Origin: Astrothelium macrocarpum
Taxonomy: Eukaryota; Ascomycota; Dothideomycetes; Trypetheliales; Trypetheliaceae
Direction: 5' to 3'
Assembly (NCBI GenBank): GCA_021030915.1
Contig: JAGEMR010000006.1
Coordinates: 62,001 to 126,000, forward strand
Length of the DNA stretch: 64,000 bases
A program made the position numbers and the translations under genes. The notes below the pieces were generated by a model. That model did not search any database and was not told the origin of the DNA. It saw only the letters and a program-made list of their open reading frames with translations. This document shows positions 34,468-45,813 of this stretch, piece by piece. The number at the start of each line of letters is the position of its first letter. Position 1 is the first letter of the stretch.

Positions 34468-35818
34468 ATGGATACATCACCAGCACATCCAATGAAACAT
34501 CCATATGGAGGACAAGGGATCACCATTATGGCGGTGACTTGGACGGAAGCGGCCCTTACAATTTTGATCATGGCCCTACGAACATACACTAATGGTTTCA
34601 TTATCCACTCATTCAAATGGGACTATTTCTGGGCTCTTCTCGCATTGGTATGAGGACTCCGTGGCGTAAATCGGACGAGAGTTCGATCTAACGTAGCCTT
34701 CAACAGCTGACGATGTTGAGTGCAACATCACTGACCACGGCATCATGCTCCTGGGGGATGGGTCAGCATGCCGACAAATTGACCCCTGAACAGATTTCGA
34801 ATGCTTTAAAATGGAGCTCCATCTCACAAATGGTTGTGATTCAAGTGCTCGGATTCGGGAAGATTGCAGTAATCGCGTTCCTTGTACGAATCCAGGAGGG
34901 AATTCAAAGTACACGAAAGACTCTCTTGACTTCCATCCTTTATTTCATTGCCGTTAGTAATGTTGTTTTGAACATCAATCAAGTAGTGCTCCTGCTGCTT
35001 GGATGTACACCATATCAGAAACTATGGAACTCAGATCTTCCAGGCCACTGCGCTCATCTTGTGCGCACGAGTAATGTTGGGTATTTCCAGAGCAGTAAGC
35101 CTTCTCCGATTTGGCATCAGATACTAAGAACCGAACTAATAGTATTTAGGTTGGTGCTCTTTTAGCAATCTGGTTCTGGCACTGTATCCTATAGCTGTAT
35201 TCTGGAACGTGAACATTTCTCGCAGAACAAAGGCTGGACTATGCGCTCTAATGGCGGGTGGAGTAGTGTGAGTCTTTAATCGCTAAGTTCCGCTTCATTT
35301 TGGAGAAGCTAAATTGCATCATAGGATTGCTGGGTTGGGTGCGGCCAAAACGGCCAATCTCAAACTACAGACAAACCAAACTGATGGGACTTGTAAGTAA
35401 AAATCAATACACTTTCTGTGCCATCCGCCTCAATCTAAACAAAAGTGCAGATGATCAGTTACCTTATTTGCTCTGGGCCCACTCAGAAACGTGGTTTCTC
35501 ATTTTTCTCGGCAGCGTCCCTACGCTCAAACCTCTTTACAAAAAAGTTCTTGGACGGGAGGTCTCGAACGTCGACGTCCGCTCATACGTCCAGCCAAGCG
35601 AATCTCGAATTGAAAGCAGCCAAAGAAGCATGAGAGTGTATCCTTTCACCTTGAAATCCAAACGGCGAGACAGTGAAAGCGAGAGAAGCATCTTACCTGG
35701 AACAAAAGATATCATGAGAACGGTCGATGTCCATATCGCAAGAAGGGATTACGGGGACGAAAGTAGAGACAAGATTCACGAGGACGCGCTCTATCTCGAA
35801 AGATATCAACCTGTTTAG
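34468..35818 (+). CDS. Fungal rhodopsin-like (PTH11-type) seven-span membrane protein
   Basis: Predicted plasma-membrane protein of the large fungal 'rhodopsin domain' family, some members of which are G-protein-coupled receptor-like sensors. Five exons: 34468-34647, 34707-35094, 35150-35267, 35325-35392 and 35451-35818, giving 373 residues. About seven hydrophobic segments are visible, among them ITIMAVTWTEAALTILIMAL, VVIQVLGFGKIAVIAFLV and LVLALYPIAVFWNV. Family-type blocks are GMGQHADKL after the second span, NISRRTKAGLCALMAGGVV between spans, and LLWAHSETWFLIFLGSVPTL near the last span. The tail of about 90 residues is hydrophilic. The ligand is unknown. Confidence 0.85.
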
Positions 35819-36781
35819 ATTCCCTTGATTCTTGGTCCCCTGGCCGCAAGATGTCTCAGGCCAGACAAGTTACGCTTCTTTCCTCGTACTGTTGACCCTC
35901 TCGTTATACTGTCTACTTTTCAAAGGAACTGAATGCTGGCCTGGTGGGCACAAATTTTTGGTTACATTGTTTTTCACATACTTTGTGCAAAGAATTATTA
36001 ATAGGATGATGGCCATGCGAATCACACGTGCTCGAAAAAACAGTCTAAGAAAGCTGCTTCGGAGACGCAGAGGGGTAGGGTAATTGGGCTCGTGGTTACC
36101 GCTGGAGTTAGTCTCTCTAAACAGCAGCTAATCGAGCAGCTGTCTGAAGAGATGTCTGAGCAGCCATCTGGACAGCTATTTGAGTAGCTCCTTGAATAGC
36201 TGTTCGAGCAGCAGGTGCCTAAACATAAGGTTCTAAAATTTTGGACAGAAAGTAAACTAAGACGATAAATTATATGAAGTGATTGGCTTGTTTATTCACT
36301 CAAACGCTATTGAAATCGTTTAACGGAGATCTAGCCCTCTTTGATCATTTCCTCGTCCATTACAACACCTCTGACCAAAACGGTGTCTTTCTTGCTGTCG
36401 TCTAAGCCAACCTAGATAAACATTCATGTTGACAAAAATGATGACAAAAAGGGTCGGAAGACGCACTAATACGTGCTTCATGACGCAAATGCGCACGAAT
36501 GCTTTCATCTACTCCGTTTCACGAAGTCAAATGCTCTGGCGTACGCCACCATATAGTTGGCTGCGTCATAGCCACCGGGCTTTCGTTCAAAGATCGACAC
36601 GAAAATACAATTGGCAGCGACTTTCCTGTACGCAAACCAATGGAATGAGTTGCGCGGGGCCTCTCTACCACGCTGGTTCAGCCTTACCGAGAATCTCGCT
36701 CCTTAATATTTCTGGTCTAAAATGAAGCTTCTCAAAGAATATCAATGCCTCACGGCCTTCTGAAGCCCTGAATATCAATCA
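35819..36781. other. Intergenic with gene-like debris
   Basis: This 963 bp region lies between the rhodopsin-like gene and a HET relic. A stretch from about 36007 to 36198 reads open with a coding flavour (KKQSKKAASETQRGRV) and runs into the 12-bp repeat listed separately, where stops appear. No product can be named. Confidence 0.45.
36122..36217 (+). repeat. Degenerate 12-bp tandem repeat, eight units
   Basis: Eight consecutive 12-mers are variants of GAGCAGCTGTCT, for example 36134-36145, 36146-36157 and 36158-36169. In one frame they encode a tetrapeptide pattern like E-Q-L-S, with two units broken by TAG. It looks like the end of a decayed coding repeat. Confidence 0.65.
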
Positions 36782-37252
36782 ACGCGCCTCCTCAATGCGA
36801 AAACCTTGTGGTTAGAAGAATTCCATGGATCCAAGACACCATTCTAAACCATCCTGTCTCACACCCGGAGCACCAATGAAATCCTGTTTGACGATGTGAA
36901 GAAGGCACTTCCTCGGCTCGTGCACATACGAGAAGAGCTCGAGGCTCAAGTTCAAAAGATACAATTCGAGAGTGAGACATTCGAGGAGCTATCAACGAAA
37001 GATGGTTCTGAGAAGGCCTTGAATTGTTGCAGGCGAGCACAAAAGACAATATTGACCGGGTGTGGATTGATACCTGTAGCATTGGCAAAAGCAGCAGCGC
37101 TGAACTTGAAGATGGAACGGCTCAAGATACACTAGACAAGAAAAAACTGAAAACTTGGAGAATGTCTCTTCCTAAATACGGAGCACCAACGATCCCCTTC
37201 AGCAAGGTCCGCAAAGACCCTATGTGCCAAAATCCAGTCCTTAAAAACTCAT
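36782..37252 (+). pseudogene. Decayed HET-domain gene, N-terminal fragment
   Basis: The frame beginning at 36782 reads RLLNAKTLWLEEFHGSKTP, a stop (TAA at 36844-36846), then TILSHTRSTNEILFDDV. This follows the usual opening of HET proteins (a Met-Arg-Leu-Leu start and a ILSHTW block). The start codon position is ACG, the tyrosine position is TAA, and the motif Trp is Arg. Downstream, NCCRRAQ continues in one frame while DRVWIDTCSIGKSSSAELE continues in another, near 37033-37050, so a frameshift (or an unrecognised short intron) lies between them. The fragment ends at TGA 37250-37252, and no later HET blocks were found. Several independent lesions make a functional gene unlikely. Confidence 0.75.
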
Positions 37253-38011
37253 GAGCAGACTGAAAACGTCATACACAATGGCCGCTTCAGGCATGATAAC
37301 TTTCGTCGCGAACCTAGGCGTAACAATAATCATCGCAGTCCTCCCAACAACTGCTTCAACCTTGCATGCCAGATCCCTCAACTAATTGAGGATTGACTCA
37401 AATTTAGTACTCCGCGCAATGGTTTCAATACCAGACTGGAACCTGCCAAGTAAAATTTGGACGAAAAATTACTTTGTTTTTGACGAAAGTAGTCTATTGA
37501 TAAACGTAGGTGCGCTGTCTGCAAGATGCACTTTAAGGAGTTGAAGGCGCCGGCTCACCGGTTTGACTCAAACTTGTGTTGGATATTTGTTCAGCACGCG
37601 AGCACGCGTAATATTTCATTGCATTGTTCAGCATAACGTGGACTTTTACATGCACCGTAGGGCCGTTGAAGGTGTCTTCACGTAACGAGCATTCTCGAGT
37701 TGGAGTTTTTACGTTAATTTACCTCGCGATACCACACCGCTCTCATCGTTGTATGTTTTATCACGAATTTCCACTGTGGAAATGCCATGGAATCAAGTTG
37801 TTTGACAGATTTCATCTGATTACAGCAGATTCTTATTACGTTCTTCGCGAACTTTTCAAAACCAATCGACCGGATTCTTGATATATACAAGATCGACCAT
37901 TCATGAATATCGAATGACCAAAACGCAAATCTTCAAGCCTAGCACAAGCACCAATATATACCTGGCCGAGACGCCAATTCCTTGATACAATATTGAGAGG
38001 AGGAAAAACTC
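37253..38011. other. Intergenic, HET relic to GPI-protein 3' end
   Basis: This 759 bp stretch has no recognisable feature. Confidence 0.5.
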
Positions 38012-41000
38012 TCAAAAGAACAGGAACCCGGCTATCCATGCAATCCATAAAGAAACCCAAAAGCTCCAAGACTTTTCCCGAAAATGTATAGATTCCGCAT
38101 CACTAGTACCAACCTGCGAGGATGATATATTTGCGCCCCCGGTGGCAGTAATTTCTGTTCCAGTCGTGAAGAACGGCACAGTGGTAGGGTCACCGTCCAC
38201 GATGCCATTCGGTCCCTCACTTACTACTACTCCATCGATGGTCACAGCAGGACCTCCGACAGAAAGCGTCGTCCCGTCGATGACGGCTACGTTGCTGCCT
38301 TCCGCGACAGCTGTAATCGTACTAGACCCAATCTCGAACGTAGCTTCTACGATTGTCGTGGGCGTCGACGGTTCTAACGCGACAGTTGTACTTCCTTCCA
38401 CAACTAAGCCTCCGGGACCGTCGCTAATAATTTGACCGTGCAGTGTGATTGCAGGCCCGCCTACGCTGAGTGTATGGCCATCGATAGAAACCATCTCACC
38501 ACCCGCACCGGACACTTCAAACGCAGTGTACACGATTCCATCAGGACCCGTTAACTTGGCTACCAAAGTAGGCTCAGGCATATTCGACAAAGGCAAAGTC
38601 TCACTGCCGAGAACCAATCCTGCAGCCGCATCGCTGATGACTTGGCCATTCAAAGTGATTGCAGGCCCACCAACACTAAGAACATGACCGTCGACCGAAA
38701 CGACACGACCGTTCGAACCTAAGATTTCGAATGCAGTGTACACGACACCATCCGCGGCAGTGAGTGGAACCTCCATTGTTGCCTGCGGCAAGTTGGTCAG
38801 GGGAATAGTTTGGCTTCCGACTACCAGACCACCAGCCGCCATGCTAAGAACCTGCCCATCGATTTTGGTAGGTGCACCACCCACGGTCAAAGTCTTTCCA
38901 TCTACTAGAACTACACCCTTCTGACCTGGAACAGCAAAGGCTGTCATTAAAGCTCCATCACTACCACTGAAGACCGCGCCACTAGCCAATTCATCGGGAT
39001 ATCCAGCATCGTGGAAGGGTATCGAGCTCGCGTCAACCACAAGACCGTTGGATCCAGCGCTAACAAGGTGTCCGCCGATTGTTATCGCGGGCATCCCGAC
39101 AGATATCCGCGTCCCATCTACGTCCACCACATGCGCATCGTCTGAGTTCCTCGTAGCGGTAAGAGCTTGCGCTCCAATTGTGAAAACGGCAGCCTCTCCG
39201 GATCCGAGCGCGCTAGGAAGATTGTCATAAGCGACAGTAGACGAGCCGTCAATGACTACTCCGGAACCGGCATTGCTGATCGCCACGCCATTATCCAATC
39301 TACCAGTAACTCCGGCAGCGAAGGTGCTGCCATCCACGACGATGGCTCCCTCGCCTTCGCTCGGCCCAGATGCTCGGAACGCAGTGTAGGTCGTTCCCTT
39401 TGCTGTAAAGATCGCCGCAACCTTGTCTGCATTGTTTTCTTTTCCGGCTGTGGATGTTTCCAACCCGAGAGCGGCCACAATTGCCGCAGCAGGTTGTGGT
39501 TGTTGAGAATGGGGCTGGCTTGGTGAGATTCCTGGATCGGATTCTGCTTCTTGAGCAGCAGAGCGCGAGTCTCCCCCTTCATTCGTAGGTCGAGGGTCTT
39601 GTCCCTGACGTGTTGGCTGAGGGTCCGCTCCTGCATTTGATGGAGGTTGAGCAACTGGATTTGGCTGGCCAGACGCATGTTGGGAGGAGCCTTTATTGCT
39701 CGCTAAGCCTAGGGATGCAACATTAGGCAATCCAGGATCTTGCGGATTGCTTTCGCTTTTTGATCCGCCTCCATTAAAATCGGGATCCGAAGGCGATCCA
39801 GCAGAAGGTTGTGGGTCGTTTTGGGAAGTTTCTGAAGGTTTGGGGTCCGCTGGCAAGGTCGAGGGCGAAGGGTCTCTTGAGTTTGAAGGCGGTGGAAGTT
39901 TGTCCGAAACGGGTCTAGTTAAACTTGATGGCTGTTGCGTTGGGGCGGGAGGGTTTGTTATCGGTGGAGGTACCGGCGCTGCTGTTGTTGGAGAAGATTT
40001 AAACGACGGAGTTGGCGTAGCTGCTGCTGCGTACGGTTTAAGAGCGTATGGAGGATCTGTAAGAATATTCCCATCATAATTGGGAGCACAATTGCTCCAT
40101 CCCGGCTGCAGAAGAGATACAGCAGTAGGAAAGGCCAAGATTGGTATGTAATCATCGTATAATGTTGGACAGGAGCCGAAGAAACCGTTACCGCCCATGG
40201 GAGTTCCGCATTCTGACATACACTGATATACGCTCCATGGGACTGGTGAGTTCAAGTCCGCGTAATTTATTGGCATACCTGATTGAAATCCAGCATGGTA
40301 ATCGTGAGCACACTGCGTTGAGATATCAGTAGGGTTAAGTGGCATAATGTAATCGCTTAACGCGCTACCAATCACAGTTCCACAATATTGGCTCGCATAC
40401 AACGTGGAGAACGACAAATAAACCGTAGGAGAGGTCATGTTGGTCCCCCAAAGCTCCATTGTGTACATTCCTGTCCTGGTTGGAGTGACAGTCGAACCAT
40501 TGCCTGCACAAAGATTGCCGTTTGTGGTTGTGACGGGCCAATAAGCAAGTTGAACCGGCCCACCACTAATGACGCAGGTATATTCGCCAAAATTGCAATT
40601 CGAATAGGTAGAGGATGATTCGGACGTGGGCGCAGGACTCGGGCAAACTACGGGCGTGCTGGGGCGCGGCGGAAGCGGAAATGTGTTGTCTTCTTCCCAC
40701 GACCAGGAAGAGCTCGAGTAATCATCCCAGAGCCAAGAGCAGTCACTGGGGTTCGTGACGTGACATCCTGGTGGGGGCGTATCGGGACTCGGCGAGATTG
40801 TCGTGAGCGTCACGGGGTAAATGTCAGTAGAATTCGATTGACTGGACTCAACATTGGGAAGGCCATGCGCTCGGGGATGTCCATCGCACAGCGTATATAT
40901 GGAACCTGTTGGAGGCAACGTTATAATGCTGCTCACTAATTGTACGTATGTTGAGTTGACAGTTGTCAAAGATTGTTCTCTGCTAGACCAGCTCAATGAT

Positions 41001-41462
41001 GCTGCATTGCAGGACGATGCGTAAGCCGTGCCGTGGCAGGTTCCACAAGTGACATTCAAAGTATTCTTGTGATTATTGCTCAGACCAGTGTTATTCGAAG
41101 AAGCCGGTTGATTGACAGCAGTCTTGTTCGCAGATGCAGAAGAAGTTTCTTCTGAAGCAAGAAATGAGCTTTGTGGAGGTAGGTCTGTCGAGCCAAGCCC
41201 GTGCAGTATGTACGATCCCAGATCATTATTGCGGGAACTGTGTCGTTTCGCTGATTAGAGAAATGACCGATGCCCGCAACTAGCCTGGATGCACTCACGA
41301 AGATGCAATAGCCGCGCGGGATGTCGTGTTCAGAGGATCTGTCGCAAGCCTTGATCAGTACCCGAAGTAAAGGCAAAGACTCGAAGCGCGACTGAACTAA
41401 CACTTTGATGCTTGAATCGCAGAGAAGAGCAATGCCGAGGCGCAGATAATGGGAAGCAACAT
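38012..41462 (-). CDS. Large secreted, repeat-bearing, GPI-anchored wall protein (predicted)
   Basis: Three minus-strand exons, 41462-41404, 41349-41299 and 41237-38012, give 1111 residues. The first two exons were inferred: they supply a signal peptide (MLLPIICASALLFSAIQASK) and keep phase, with donors GTGTTA and GTGAGT. The N-terminal half is Cys-containing and rich in N-glycosylation sequons. Residues about 440-635 are Pro/Ser/Gln-rich. Residues about 640-1070 contain six imperfect units of 60-72 residues, each with V-D-G-x-x-L-S-V-G-G-P-A, a G-x-V-(I/V)-S step and G-L-V-V. The C-terminus WVSLWIAWIAGFLFF after a polar stretch looks like a GPI-anchor signal. Likely a wall or surface protein; no enzyme domain was recognised. 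The 5' exons are less certain than the main one. Confidence 0.78.
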
Positions 41463-42963
41463 CGCGTCGCTTCACAAAAGTGCCACGGATGTTCCCGACA
41501 TGTGCGTCTAAAATGAGATGAAACAAGACGAGATAGAAGACCAAATTTCTTGTGGAGAAAAAGCACTCTTACTTCAGCATCGTGTGTTAAAAGGGAGCCT
41601 CGAAGTATGGTTGAAACAACCCATTCTCAGCAAGGAAGGCTACGAGAGCATTGCCAATAAATGCAACAAAATTTTTCCATAAGCATAGTTTACAGTTTGC
41701 AGCTGGTGAGGGTGGGGACTAGGGAGGAGACTCAGCTGGACGAAGGCTAGCATTAATCCACAGTCCACTCCCGTCCAATATTTTAACGACCCTGTGTAGG
41801 CGCCCAATTGAGACGACTCCGTCTTGGCGCTATGCGGGTGGGGGCTGTCTGCTTTAAAGTTTTGTACGGAGTACGCTGGCAATTTTTTCGCCCAGCTACT
41901 TGCAAGCAAGAAATTTCGAGTTCAGTGGCACCATTTTGAAACTTTTGTAATGCTAGTTGTGATGTGTATGATGATTCCATAGTCCAAGTCTGGTCCTGAA
42001 AGATAGCGCAAAAACTCGTGAGTTTCGATTTAATTGTATCGGAACAAGATGCTTGCATGTAATTGTACGGCATCAGCTGAATAGCCATACTATGTTGTGT
42101 CCGAGTCGGTTGCTCTGCAGGGTGGTAATCATAAGGTGGAGCTGCCTTGGCAAATGACACGAAGTGAATTGATTGGTGAGGTTTTCGGGACAAGGCTGAG
42201 CCTGAAATCGGCACAAGCATAAACAAGCTGCGCCCAAAAAGGTTTGGAGAAAATGCTGGAGTTTAGCAGAACACGGAGCTGAAGGATTCGCTGACAGAAT
42301 AGGGATAGGCTACATATTGCTTTTTGGAGATCGTCATGCAAACCATCAATTGCCCACGCAACGGTTGTTGTCGTGGTAAGTAAATAGATGCAACTTCTTT
42401 TTTGTGAAAACTATATAAGCTAGCCAAAGAAACAGCTGTTGAGCTGTTTTCTTGGTTCCTTTTTAAGACCAGGGCTGGCCCAGGGGCTAGGACAATTATG
42501 TCTTGCCTATACTCGTGACTGTCTGTGACAACATTGCGCTGAAGACCCTATTTCCAGCAGGAGTCTCACGATTCTGATCCGTAGGCTTAGCTGTGCAGTC
42601 TGCTGCAAATTAAACACAATTTGTGTGCACCTCTACCCGTTGAGAAGCTGGACCTTTGTTGTTAGTTATAACTCAACACTGGGAAAGCTAGCACAGGTTT
42701 CGATTTGAATTGCGTAATGAATGACGATAGCTGTGTATGTGGCTCCTGAAAATTGCCGGTATAAACTTAATCGCTGGACATTTTGGGATGTGTCGTATAA
42801 TAGGAATTCCACAGGCAACTACATTGCTTACTCATACGCAAGGTCAATTGGTAGAGCAAAGCACTGGTCAAAATCTAGACCATATAGCGCAAATACGGTA
42901 ATTGCCGAGAGTAACACTCGTTCTCATTTAAAGCTCAAACTCAAGTCGTGTCTCTGATGCATT
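41463..42963. other. Divergent intergenic, GPI protein / epoxide hydrolase
   Basis: This 1.5 kb region should hold both promoters. Open frames on the minus strand at 41640-42341 lack domains, and several start only at non-ATG codons. Nothing else was recognised. Confidence 0.5.
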
Positions 42964-44168
42964 ATGGGAACTGTAGTGGTTCCTCACAAGATTTCTATCC
43001 CACAGAACACACTGGATGACCTGAAACATCGCCTCCAAGGAACGCGATGGCCTCCTCGGGAGACTGTATCTGACTGGTCTCAAGGCGCACCATTAGCACC
43101 TATCCAAGGTTTATGCAAATACTGGAGCGAAAAATACGACTGGAAACGCCTCGAGAACCTCCTCAATTGCTGGCCACAGTTTCATACAACGATTGAAGGA
43201 ACAACGATCTATTTTCTCCACATCCAGTCACCACACGACGGATCAATTCCCATTCTCCTTACACATGGCTGGCCAGGCTCAATTTTGGAGTTTCGCCACG
43301 TGATTAGACCTCTGACGGATCCAATAAAATACGGGACATCCGCAGAAGATGCTTTTCACCTCGTGATTCCTGCGCTGCCTGGGTTTGGGCTGTCCGAAGC
43401 ACCTTTGGATGCGGGATGGAAACCACCACGGATTGCAAGGACTTGGGCTGAGCTGATGCACCGTCTTGGGTATGAGAAATGGTTTGCGCAAGGAGGTAAC
43501 AGTGACGATGATCTCTTTGTGCCTGCAGTTATGTCTGATCCTTGCTATTAGGTGATTGGGGTGCGGACGTTACTGCGGAGCTGGGTAGATTAGCTCCGAA
43601 AGGGCTCGCTGGCATCCATATGAATTCGTTGTTTTTTGATGTCAAAAAAGAAATCCAAGGAACGCCTTCCAAGGAAGAATTAAAGGCGCTAAATCTCCAA
43701 GAAAAATTTGACCAAGATGAAGCCGGTTATGCCAAGATCCAAATGACGCGACCTCAGACATTAGGTTACGCACTAGCCGATTCTCCAGCAGGGCAGGCGG
43801 CGTGGATTTATGAGAAATTCCATGGTTGGTCGCAACACGAAGGAGACGTTGAGTCTGTATTTTCAAAGGACGAGATGCTGGACACCATTATGCTATACTG
43901 GCTTTTCAATCGCGGTGCATCATCTGCGCGGATATACTGGGAAAAGCTCGACACTAATGCGGTACCGATTTCGATTCCCGTTGGAATCTCCTGGTTCCCC
44001 GGAGACCAGACCTTCGCCCCCAGAGAATGGTGCGAACGATACTATACAGATTTAGTCCATTGGAGAGAGGTTGAGAAAGGTGGTCATTTTGCTGCATGGG
44101 AACAACCGGAAATATTTGTGCGTGAAGTACGTGACTGTTTTCGTAAGATACGTGAGCGAATAAAATAA
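42964..44168 (+). CDS. Epoxide hydrolase, EHN-type alpha/beta hydrolase
   Basis: Predicted to hydrolyse epoxides to diols. Two exons, 42964-43495 and 43552-44168, give 382 residues, normal for the family. An N-terminal EHN region (KISIPQNTLDDLKHRL, CWPQFHTTIEG) precedes the alpha/beta core. HGWPGS at about 101-106 is the oxyanion loop. AQGGDWGAD, with the nucleophile Asp at about 179, is formed across the intron, and KGGHFAAWEQP near 356 holds the catalytic His. DAFHLVIPALPGFGLSEAP is a further signature. No signal peptide or long anchor is seen. The intron donor is GTAACA, weaker than average. Confidence 0.93.
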
Positions 44169-44302
44169 GAAGTCAACGTTCTCAAGATAAGATCGGTTTC
44201 CTCCCAATGGTGTACTCAAGATAGGCACTCTTACTGGAAGTGGCCCCCAAGAAGTGGCATTCCTCAATCCATTCTTATTGACCCCTTTCGACACGATTTG
44301 AT

Positions 44303-45499
44303 TTATGAATGTTCGCCATGCCGCTTCGCTTGAATGATGGCCCGATCAATCTCCCTCTCAGCTTCCATCGTAGCAATGCAATGCTGTAGTTCCGTGATTT
44401 TCGCTTCTTTCGCTTTCACGGTCAGACGCAACATGTCTCGACTTGGTCAATAATCAGCTCAAAAGTCACTTCCGAATCGAGATACCGATTGCTTACCCCT
44501 GCACGAAGCCTTGAACTTTACGATCGTAATTTGTAAAGGATTGGTGGATTTCCTGCCATGTGGCTTGATCTATGCGGACTTTGCGCTCTTGGAATATTTG
44601 CATAACTTCTTCCTCCAACTGATCCAAGCCAGTCTTGGAGAGATCCGCATTGCGGAATCGAGTTGGTGTCGGTGTGGTATCTGGAGCTTGCTGTCTGGAG
44701 CTCTGCTCAGAGGCTTGGACCGAAGGCGTGCTGATGATTTGATTCGAGGGCGTTAAAAGCGTTTGCTTTTGTTTAGCTGACGCTGCTGAACTATTGCCCT
44801 CCATCCATGGTAATTTACGTCGCTTCGGAGTCGTGAACAGGTCTTCTCCTGCTTTCACGGGGGATGATGCAGCATCGACAGCCGCCGCAAGTCGTTGATC
44901 GTCCTCTCCCGTTGGCGACCAGCCATAAAATGTATCCTCATCTTCATAGTCAAGTTTCCGTTTCGATGCTCTCGTGGTATTTGACGGCGGTGGTGACGGA
45001 AGGGAATCGCGGGAGGATGTGGTATTTCGGACAGTTGACGAAGAGTACTTGTCATCTTGTTCATGCTGGTCCTTTGATTCATTCCTAGAGTTATTCAGCA
45101 CAGCGGCTTCCTCGCGCGGTTTCGCGTCATCATCCCAAAGAAAGAAGCCGCATTTCTTTGCCTGACACGTGTAGACTTGTCAAATTAGCGGATGTAAGTG
45201 ATTGCGGACGGTCCGAAGGATAAGACGTACACCAGCGTCCTGCGACAATACCCAGTCAGCGCAACTTTCAATCTGTATCATGGCGCGATTACATACCGTT
45301 ATTCGGCCCTACTTTCTTGGTTTTGAAATGCTCTGCTGGTAGTCGAGGATCGCAATCGCCTTGGAAATGTTAGCTACCAGACTGGTGGAAAAGCGAGTAA
45401 CGTACAATGCCAAGCTCCGCTGATGAAAGCTCCGCGAGGGCGGTTACGTGACTGATACTCTCCTTTCCGGCGATAAGGTGTGTTTGGCTTTGAAGACAT
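44303..45499 (-). CDS. GRF-type zinc-finger protein
   Basis: Five minus-strand exons, 45499-45406, 45359-45297, 45239-45231, 45175-44497 and 44441-44303, give 327 residues. The zf-GRF domain (about residues 30-75) is assembled from four exons: CDCDPRLPAEHFKTKKVGPN, then GRWFYTCQAKKCGFFLWDDD. The third exon is only 9 nt and encodes the centre of G-R-W-F. GRF fingers bind single-stranded DNA or RNA in topoisomerases and nucleases, but here the rest is a disordered, Ser-rich linker with a basic TPKRRK (possible nuclear signal) and a C-terminal coiled coil (LEEEVMQIFQERK, then LRLTVKAKEAKITELQ). Nucleic-acid binding is a family inference. Confidence 0.85.
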
Positions 45500-45813
45500 A
45501 TTGATCCAAAGAAATCTATGCTCGCCGGATTACAATGATTGGGATAATGATCGTTATCAATTGAGTGTCAATAGCAATTGGTGGTTGAACTTGAGGTTCA
45601 CGTAGCAACGGAGCTGTTGAGGCCGATCAGAAGCTTTTAAATGACTCGCTTTTTGAACTTTTGTGATATTTGCTCTGCTCGGCGAATCACTTGAAGTTCT
45701 CTTCCACACTGCTTCAATCAGGTGTTCTAATTGACGAGCCTCCTAACTATGTAGGTATCTGACACTAAATCCCAGCACCCTCCCAGCTTCACACTTTCCA
45801 TGCCCCAGCTTCA
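45500..45813. other. Intergenic, GRF gene 5' side to tma22 3' side
   Basis: This 314 bp spacer between two minus-strand genes should carry the promoter of the GRF gene. No element recognised. Confidence 0.5.

Noticed and set aside
36426..36725. 99-codon plus-strand frame before the HET relic
   Set aside because: It begins at an ATG but matches no HET block and lies upstream of the normal HET start; it may be random.
41080..41544. 154-codon minus-strand frame at the 5' end of the GPI-protein gene
   Set aside because: Two phase-consistent exons in other frames give a signal peptide and join the main exon; this frame gives neither.
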